This document shows positions 57,376 through 64,000 of a stretch of DNA of 64,000 nucleotides, piece after piece. The stretch's first letter is position 1; the number at the start of each line of letters is the position of its first letter. The notes under the pieces are model-generated. The model was given only the letters and a program-made list of their open reading frames with translations, ran no database searches and was not told the DNA's origin. The position numbers and the translations under genes are program-made. Source of the stretch: Adenophora triphylla var. japonica (taxonomy: Eukaryota > Streptophyta > Magnoliopsida > Asterales > Campanulaceae); contig JAFEMH010006980.1 of NCBI GenBank assembly GCA_022495995.1, forward strand, positions 42,396 to 106,395, given 5' to 3'.

Positions 57376-60300
57376 ATGCACAACGAGTCTCTACACATTA
57401 CCGTGCCCTTGGAGGGGCATCGAATTCCCCATGTGTTGTTGGACAACGGGTCGGCCATCAACGTGCTTCCTGCAAAGATGATGAGCATGTTAGGCATTGA
57501 TGCACAGAGTCTTAAGCCCTCCAATCAGACTATAAAAGCCTACGATTCAACTTCCAGAGCGGTATTGGGGATTGTTTCTTTAAATCTGTTATTCAGGGGT
57601 AAGGAGATGGTAGTGGAATTCCAGGTCATCGATATTCCTTTCACGTTCTCGGCATTATTGGGTAGGCCATGGATACATGAAATTGGAGCGGTAGCCTCCA
57701 CCCTCCACCAGTGTTTGAAGTTTGTGCAAGATGGGGTTTTGACAACCATTTACGGGGATAGTGTCACTATTGGGGAGACCAGCACCAACACCATACGGGT
57801 AATGGAAATCAAGCTTGACCAAGAAAGTCTGATGCTCAGTGGTTTCACGATCGAAAAGCCGAAAGGGCATGTCTGCACTATCGATTTAACAACTTCCTCG
57901 GACAAGATTCTTCCCGTGTTGAAAATGATGAGAGGCATGAGCTACATTCCGGGCCTAGGGTTAGGAAAGCGACAACAAGGGCCGTGTAAGCTTGAGATGC
58001 CGAAACCAAAGAGAAACAGGGGAGGTCTGGGATATATTATGGCTGGAGAGGACAAAGCATATGATAAGGCAGAAGCACTCAAAGAACGAATGTTCCTAGA
58101 TGCCGGCAAAAGATACAAGAAGCCTGACATGAGCCCTTATAGCTGGTCTCTAAACAAGCACTTTGTCAAGGAGGATGGGGAAATGTTTGTTTGCCCGGAA
58201 CCAAAGCTGAGTCAGATGGAAGAGAGGGTGAAGATGATACGAAATTTTGCCACAAGCAAAAACCCGATGAAGGAAATGTTCTTCAGCCTGCCCAGGAGAC
58301 CAGGCGTCACTGCTACCTATGAGAACAACTACCACTTATGGGGGCCGGACTATGTCAATCAGTTTGAGAAGCTTGCTCTAGATGAGCCTATGATACACAA
58401 GATCCGCGGTACTGACCCTGTAGACATGGACAGTGATTTGGCAAATCTGTTTGAAGATCAGGGGCTGTTAGAGCCTGAGAGTGGCATGCTTACAGAGGAG
58501 GTACCTGCAGAAAGGGGGGTTGTTGCCAAAGATCCCCGGGATTTGATCGACTTTTCTTCAGATGATGATATAGTGGCCATGCTTGAATTTGAGAAGGGGC
58601 CAGCTGTGGATCCGAGCATGTTGGAGACAATTGCAGAGAGGCCGTTGAAAAATTGGACTTCAATTCAAGGACCGATCGCTAGTAGGGAGACTATGATCAA
58701 GAAACTTGGGCCCAAGCCTCGTCCTGGTCCCTCTGTATCTAAGTTTGTCCCCCATGTCTTGAGTCATTCCCCTGAATCCCTTGTAATCGAGTTTCAGTCT
58801 TTTGATAGGTCTGACGTCCTCACGACGGAAGACCGTCGTCGTGTTGTAGACACTGTTTTCCCATTCGCTCTGAATAAAATGGTCAATCTTTCCGAGTATC
58901 CTGTGATTGCAAATCAAACGATTGAACGCTTAACAAAAAATGAGCACAAATATTTAAAAATAATTAAGCCAGAATCAATCGAAGATAATGCAGACTTAAT
59001 ATATGAACAAATTTTAGAAAATAATTCAAAGCAGGTTTGCGAGCGAAAGGAAAGGCAGGCCCAAGCTGCCGATGAGATATTAACCACAGTGAACCTGGGA
59101 ACAGCTGAGGAACCCAAAGAAATGCAAATTGGTAGCTTCTTTTCCGGAGTTGAGCGGGATGCCCTGATCGAACTCCTTAAAGAGTTTGTAGACGTCTTTG
59201 CCTGGTCCTACAAAGACATGCCTGTGTTGGACACATCTATCGTGGAGCACTGGATACCCTTGGATCCAGAGATCAAGCCGATCAAGCAGAAATTGCGGCG
59301 GATCAAGCCTGAGTGGTCCTTACAGGTTAAGGAAGAGATTGAGAAACTCCTACGGGTAGGCTTTATCAAGGTGATAGAATATCCGACTTGGCTGACAAAC
59401 ATCATGACAGTCACAAAGGCAAATGGAAAGGTACGGGTTTGCGTAGACTTTCGAGACCTCAACAAGGCTAGTCCCAAAGATGACTTCCCTCTGCCGAACA
59501 TTGACATGCTTGTGGACGCAACAGTGAACTATGAAGTCAAGTCCTTCGTCGACGGCTTTGCGGGTTACAATCAGATTAAAATGACTGAGGAAGATCAGGA
59601 TAAGACAGCATTTACCACTCCTTGGGGCACTTATTGCTACACAGTGATGCCATTTGGGCTGAAGAATGCTGGGGTTACCTACCAGAGGGCCGTCACTACC
59701 CTGTTCCACGACATGATCCATAAGGAGATTGAAGTGTATGTTGACGATATGATCATTCATTCAATGGGGTCAGATGGACAGCATTTCATTAATCTAAGGA
59801 AGTTCTTCAACAGGCTTCGGGAGCACTCCATGAGATTAAATCCAGCCAAGTGCACCTTCGGGGTTATCCGTGGCAAGGTCTTGGGATACATGGTCACAGA
59901 GCGCGCGGTCGAGGTAGATCCCAGAAAAGTCAAGGCAATTGTCGAAATGAAGCCACCTAGAACTGTCTCCAAGGTAAAGGGATTCATGGGCTGTCTACAG
60001 TACATCAGCCAATTTGTCAACCAACTGACTTCTATGTGTGAGCCAATATTCAGATTGCTGAAGAAGAATCAGGAGGTGATCTGGAACGAAGAATGCCAGT
60101 CATCTTTCAAGAAGATCAAAGCTTATCTTGTTAATCCTCCCATCCTTTGTCCGCCTCATGGGTGCAAACCTCTACTTCTATACTTGACGGTCACAGATAC
60201 GGCCATTGGGGCCATGCTAGTGCAAGAGAAAAGGGACTCCAAGGTCGAGAATGCCATCTATTTTGTCAGCCGCAAATTCCAAGGTAGCGATTTGAATTAC

Positions 60301-62373
60301 TGTGCCCTAGAAAAGACGTGTGCAGCTCTGGTTTGGGTGGTCGGAAAGTTGAAGCACTACATGCTATCCCACACAGTACATCTGGTTTCCAAGATGGACC
60401 CGATTAAGTACTTGTTTCAGAGTGACAGAGGCAGTATCTCCACCAGACTTGCGAAATGGACCTTCTTCCTAGCTGAGTTTGATATTAAGTATGTGATCTG
60501 GAAAGCAATCAAAGGACAGGCTTTGGCAGATCAGTTGGCTGACTCTCCCAGCACAGAAGCCCGAGGACCAGATCTCCAGTTTCCGGATGAGGGAATTTTT
60601 GTTGTAGAAAGCGGCAACAAATGGCAGCTATTCTTTGACGGTGCAGCAAATAAAAGAGGCAATGGCATCGGGATGGTATTAGTAGACCCGAATGACATGC
60701 ACACCCCCATAGCCATCAAGCTAAATTTCTCAGTTACCAACAATGCAGCCGAATATGAAGCTTGCATAGCCGGTCTTGAGGCTGCCCTTGAGCGGAATGT
60801 GGATGAGTTGGAAGTGTTTGGCGATTCCCAACTGATAATTAATCAAGCCGCTAACAGATGGAAGACGACAGATCCGTGTCTCCAGAAGTATCATGCTTAT
60901 ATTGTTGAGCTCGTCGGCCAGTTTAAGGAAGTGTCATTCCAGTTCATGCCGCGAGATAAGAATAGATTCGTCGACGCACTAGCTACTCTGGCTTCTTTAG
61001 TAGAAATACCAGAAGGAAAGTCAATCAAGCCATTCAGGGTCGGAAGGCGAGAAAATTTGGTATATTATTGTGAAATCGAGCTTGAAACCGTCGATGAGCC
61101 GTGGTACAGCCAGATCTTTCAGTACCTCAAGCAGGGTGAGGCATCCTTCCCTGTTGATGAAGAGGGTGACCTAAAAGGTATCCGGGCCAAAAGTCTGCAA
61201 GCCCTGAAAAGGTTATCAGCACAGTACGTCATACTTGGCGATGAGTTATGGAAGAAAAGGGAAGGTTGCCCACTCCTGCTCTGCATTAGCAAAGAGAAAG
61301 ATCAGAGAGTAATGAAAGATGTTCACAACGGTGCTTGTGGACCTCACATGAACACTCGATCCCTTATGCACAACATTATCAGACTGGGTTACTTCTGGAT
61401 CACCATGGAGACTGATTGCATCCAGTTTGTGCGGAATTGCGACAAGTTTCAGCGGTTCTCCAACCTAAACCACATCCCTCCTCATGATATATATTGTATG
61501 ACAACTCCTTGGCCTTTTGCAACGTGGGGAATCGATGTCATCGGGAAGATAACTCCATCCGGGAGCAACGGACACTCATTTGTTTTGGTCGTGGTAGATT
61601 ACTTCACAAAGTGGGTGGAAGCCGCGTCCTACAAAGTGCTCACAGCTAAAAAAGTTGCTCGCTTCATAAAGGAACACATATTTTGCCTCTATGGAGTCCC
61701 GAATGAGATCATCTCTGACAACGGATCCCATTTTGAAGGAGAAACCGACCGGCTGCTCACCGAATACAGGGCAAGCGCCATAAGTCGTCGCCATAGCTGG
61801 ACCACGACAGAAACTGTCATTGAGGATGCTAATAAGAACCTTGAGAGAATCATAAAGAAGATGGCCGAGCGAGGAAGGGATTGGCCGCAGAAACTACATC
61901 TAGCATTATGGGTATATCGCACTTCAATTCGGACTGCTACCGGTGCAACTCCATATGCCTTAACTTACGGAATGGATGCCGTCATGTCCATTGAGCTAGA
62001 GATTCCATCCCTCAGGGTATTGCTCGAGAATGAAGTCAATGAGATTGAATGGCTCCAAAGTCGATACAATGAGTTGGCACTGTTGGACGAACGCAGATTA
62101 AAGGCCATGGAGCATAACCGGGCGTATCAGAAGAGAATGGCCCGTGCTTTCGACAAAAAAGTGAAACCCAGGGATATCAAAGTCGGTGATCTGGTCCTCA
62201 AGATGAAGCCTTCCAATCAGAGCAGTGCATTGGGCAAATGGGCACCTGTCTGGGTCGGGCCTTTTCTAGTAAAGAAGATATTCTCCGGAGGAACTATGCA
62301 GCTAACAGATCTGGACGGCAACCCGTTCCTGTACCCCGTCAACGGTGACAAGTTGTGGCGGTATTATGTTTGA
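57376..62373 (+). CDS. pol: E3 pol polyprotein: protease, G-patch, RT, two RNase H, integrase
   Basis: A 1665-codon open frame. Protease LLDNGSAINVLP near residue 20; a G-patch-like stretch YIPGLGLGKRQQG near 195; RT with YVDDMIIHS near 788; the connection/first RNase H (DTAIGAMLVQ, RKFQGSDLNY); a second, archaeal-type RNase H from FFDGAANKRGNGIG (about 1086) with AEYEA, FGDSQL and a later VDALA; integrase with Asp in WGIDVIGKI (about 1387) and Asp in ISDNGSHFE (about 1448). Two RNase H domains are a known trait of the Tat lineage. Oddities: one finger Cys is Phe (CDKFQR), and about 61766-61805, before the catalytic Glu, the conserved HKSSPY stretch is readable only in another frame. Integrase may thus be impaired. 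Confidence 0.93.
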   Translation: MHNESLHITVPLEGHRIPHVLLDNGSAINVLPAKMMSMLGIDAQSLKPSNQTIKAYDSTSRAVLGIVSLNLLFRGKEMVVEFQVIDIPFTFSALLGRPWIHEIGAVASTLHQCLKFVQDGVLTTIYGDSVTIGETSTNTIRVMEIKLDQESLMLSGFTIEKPKGHVCTIDLTTSSDKILPVLKMMRGMSYIPGLGLGKRQQGPCKLEMPKPKRNRGGLGYIMAGEDKAYDKAEALKERMFLDAGKRYKKPDMSPYSWSLNKHFVKEDGEMFVCPEPKLSQMEERVKMIRNFATSKNPMKEMFFSLPRRPGVTATYENNYHLWGPDYVNQFEKLALDEPMIHKIRGTDPVDMDSDLANLFEDQGLLEPESGMLTEEVPAERGVVAKDPRDLIDFSSDDDIVAMLEFEKGPAVDPSMLETIAERPLKNWTSIQGPIASRETMIKKLGPKPRPGPSVSKFVPHVLSHSPESLVIEFQSFDRSDVLTTEDRRRVVDTVFPFALNKMVNLSEYPVIANQTIERLTKNEHKYLKIIKPESIEDNADLIYEQILENNSKQVCERKERQAQAADEILTTVNLGTAEEPKEMQIGSFFSGVERDALIELLKEFVDVFAWSYKDMPVLDTSIVEHWIPLDPEIKPIKQKLRRIKPEWSLQVKEEIEKLLRVGFIKVIEYPTWLTNIMTVTKANGKVRVCVDFRDLNKASPKDDFPLPNIDMLVDATVNYEVKSFVDGFAGYNQIKMTEEDQDKTAFTTPWGTYCYTVMPFGLKNAGVTYQRAVTTLFHDMIHKEIEVYVDDMIIHSMGSDGQHFINLRKFFNRLREHSMRLNPAKCTFGVIRGKVLGYMVTERAVEVDPRKVKAIVEMKPPRTVSKVKGFMGCLQYISQFVNQLTSMCEPIFRLLKKNQEVIWNEECQSSFKKIKAYLVNPPILCPPHGCKPLLLYLTVTDTAIGAMLVQEKRDSKVENAIYFVSRKFQGSDLNYCALEKTCAALVWVVGKLKHYMLSHTVHLVSKMDPIKYLFQSDRGSISTRLAKWTFFLAEFDIKYVIWKAIKGQALADQLADSPSTEARGPDLQFPDEGIFVVESGNKWQLFFDGAANKRGNGIGMVLVDPNDMHTPIAIKLNFSVTNNAAEYEACIAGLEAALERNVDELEVFGDSQLIINQAANRWKTTDPCLQKYHAYIVELVGQFKEVSFQFMPRDKNRFVDALATLASLVEIPEGKSIKPFRVGRRENLVYYCEIELETVDEPWYSQIFQYLKQGEASFPVDEEGDLKGIRAKSLQALKRLSAQYVILGDELWKKREGCPLLLCISKEKDQRVMKDVHNGACGPHMNTRSLMHNIIRLGYFWITMETDCIQFVRNCDKFQRFSNLNHIPPHDIYCMTTPWPFATWGIDVIGKITPSGSNGHSFVLVVVDYFTKWVEAASYKVLTAKKVARFIKEHIFCLYGVPNEIISDNGSHFEGETDRLLTEYRASAISRRHSWTTTETVIEDANKNLERIIKKMAERGRDWPQKLHLALWVYRTSIRTATGATPYALTYGMDAVMSIELEIPSLRVLLENEVNEIEWLQSRYNELALLDERRLKAMEHNRAYQKRMARAFDKKVKPRDIKVGDLVLKMKPSNQSSALGKWAPVWVGPFLVKKIFSGGTMQLTDLDGNPFLYPVNGDKLWRYYV

Positions 62374-62443
62374 TCGAGTCTTCCCCCTCTGTATAAAAAA
62401 AAGGGAAATGAAAATAAAGGAGCAACAAAATTGTCCCAGATGA

Positions 62444-62547
62444 GACTGAAAACCTCTCAAAAGGCAGTCCATGCAAAAATAAGGGACGCGCCCGGTGCTA
62501 AAAGAATATACCCAGCTAGACTGAAAACCCTAAAAAGGGCGGTCTAG
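62444..62547 (+). other. E3 duplicated stem-loop after pol
   Basis: Clear copy: CTAGAC 62516-62521 with GTCTAG 62542-62547, inner CCC/GGG. A weaker copy: GACT 62444-62447 with AGTC 62466-62469. Same place and copy number as in E1 and E2. Confidence 0.68.
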
Positions 62548-62619
62548 GTAAAAAACAGGATTGCACCATGTCCCCCTTCTATCTTCCCTTTCTTAAACAC
62601 AAAAGTCAATTGAGTCGAA

Positions 62620-62667
62620 CTACAGAGACCTGAGCCCCTTAGTTCTCTTTACAAAAGGGGAACGTAG
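62620..62667 (+). other. E3 CTACG-type stem-loop
   Basis: CTAC 62620-62623 with GTAG 62664-62667; inner CCCCTT 62635-62640 with AAGGGG 62655-62660. GACCTGAG follows the 5' arm and GCAACC the 3' arm. Confidence 0.7.
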
Positions 62668-62992
62668 GCAACCACTCGTGGTTCGGTCTAAAATGCTGCA
62701 AAATCCCTGATCTTGTCAATAAATTGGGGCTTTCAACTTTGCCAAAATGTGTTTTGATTACAGCTCCAAGGCTTTTGAAAGGTTCATTATAAATTAATAT
62801 TCTTTTTGATAAGTTCAAGCACGGCCTGCTTTCGACTCATATAACCAGCTGCGAATAAAAAGTAATAAGTTTTCAAAATTCTAACATCTATTTTGTCTGC
62901 AAATAAGTAATCAAGGGATACTCATGTTCCATACAATAAATGATTTCCTCAAAATACAAACAAAAGAGTCCCCTATATCTCAGATAAAGTGT

Positions 62993-63930
62993 CTAGGAAC
63001 TCGTTCCCGCTCCCAAACTTGCATCTCTAGTCTTCCTTTTCCTCGGTCCCCGGGAGGTCCTTGGCCTAGGAATGTCAAATAAGTCGGTTTGAGCCCGTCC
63101 TAGCTCGGGTATAATGCGTGCCGGTGGCTCGATCAGACCAGTCTCCCTCAAAGCTGCCCTAGCAATCCTCTCTTGCCTCAAGGCCTCTCTGCGAGCTATC
63201 ACTTCTGGGTCATCTCTCATGGCAGCTCTCCGGATCTCTTGCCTCCGATAGTCCTCAGCAACATCGCCGGTAACATCATCTGGGTTCCCCTGGGCCTCTG
63301 TATCTCGGAAAGAGTGGCTGGTTGGGTAGTTTGCTCCCAGGTATTCCCGACCCGAGCCTATATGGTCAAATGCATAGGACCCCGCTGCTCCTCATACCAA
63401 ATCAAATACTCTGTGGTTAAGAATGTAATCCCTCTGGACTGTCGAAGAAGTGTTCGTGTGGGAAGAAAGCCCTCCAGAAAGAATCTACTGAAAAACTGCA
63501 TAGTCTGGGGCTCGGTCATGTCCATCGGAACAACATCAGTCATCAGTCTCTCTCTCAAATCCCGGACAATCTGCTGAGGGTACCTACACTGCCTACTCAC
63601 CAATGATGGGATGCAAAAGGAAGATACTTGCAGTCCTGGCAGCCTGACTACCACTGACCCATCCTGAATATCTCTCATGGTCTGCAGCCCCCACGCCAGA
63701 ATCCAGAAATTCAGATCAGCAGTCCCGTACCGCGTTAACCTCATCTGCCAGCTATCAGCAGCCGCATCTCTCAACACTTTGCGTTGCCCCGTCACCCAAG
63801 GCATGGAAATTTGACCCGCTGGAAGTGGAATGATCAAGCGTAGCCTATCAACATCAGACGTCATCAAAGTTCCTGCAAGTCTACCTTCCAAGGCGCTCTC
63901 CGACTCGCCGTTGCTGCAATACACCTCCCA
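62993..63930 (-). pseudogene. E3 antisense ORF (Tat-lineage extra ORF)
   Basis: Minus-strand frame 63924-63358 ends in TAG at a place where Gln would fit (HLTI, stop, ARVGN). The same protein continues in another frame to 62993 with MRDDPEVIARREALRQERIA and a basic tail (RGPRKRKTRD). YLIWYEEQRG aligns with YLDWYERHAG of the E1 antisense ORF 1. No ATG is certain at the upstream end; the start may lie beyond a TGA near 63935 or in another exon. The function is unknown. Confidence 0.68.
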
Positions 63931-64000
63931 TCCTCACATATATTCACATGTAAACGTACGGGAGAGAATTCACTACACCATATGTATCACCATACACACT

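Larger units (their letters stand above)
51750..64000 (+). mobile_element. Tat-lineage retrotransposon E3, 3' LTR outside the window
   Basis: 5' LTR, PBS, leader, a gag-pro-pol frame, post-pol stem-loops and the antisense ORF. It sits in the antisense ORF of E2. The protease type (DNGS), G-patch, two RNase H domains, Tat PBS and antisense ORF agree with a Retand/Ogre-like Tat element. It is the best preserved of the three. Confidence 0.9.

Overview
The window is nuclear DNA of a flowering plant and consists almost entirely of nested transposable elements. I see no independent host gene; the only host-derived coding sequence is a fragment captured by a transposon. The species cannot be fixed from the sequence. 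The plant assignment rests on Athila-type and Tat-type Ty3/gypsy retrotransposons, a plant CACTA (En/Spm) transposon with a TNP2 and a Transposase_24 gene, Stowaway-like MITEs and a plant mobile domain.

Layout, outside in. (1) A Copia element on the minus strand is the oldest layer. Its gag start lies at 9040-9323 and its 5' LTR is split into 9324-9693 and 40895-41106. (2) An Athila element (1-9039, 5' end outside the window) sits in that Copia gag. It has an open pol, an env-like ORF and a complete 3' LTR. (3) A CACTA transposon (9694-40891, TSD ttg) splits the Copia LTR. It carries a captured alpha/beta-hydrolase fragment, a broken TNP2 gene and an intact seven-exon Transposase_24 gene. (4) A Tat-lineage element, here E1 (15089-33673, TSD gttgg), interrupts TNP2. 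(5) A second Tat element, E2, starts near 41107. An Athila solo LTR (43672-45242, TSD gcatc) sits in its gag, and a third Tat element, E3, (LTR from 51750, running past the right edge) sits in its antisense ORF.

Condition. E1 has nearly identical LTRs but a pol full of frameshifts. E2 has two deletions in pol that remove catalytic parts. E3 keeps one frame for about 8 kb (54376-62373), broken only by seven in-frame stops, four of them TAG in a Gln-rich stretch. All three Tat elements carry antisense ORFs downstream of pol; in E1 one of these encodes a plant mobile domain.

Most noteworthy signals. (a) All six LTR types carry a family-specific GC-rich palindrome upstream of the TATA box, often in pairs or triplets spaced exactly 22 or 33 bp. 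Copies recur upstream of internal and antisense ORFs. (b) Two stem-loop families lie downstream of pol and in leaders in all three Tat elements, and their stems change in a compensatory way. (c) The Tat LTRs carry a second copy of the primer-binding-site core inside U5. All statements come from reading the sequence by eye; no database search was run.
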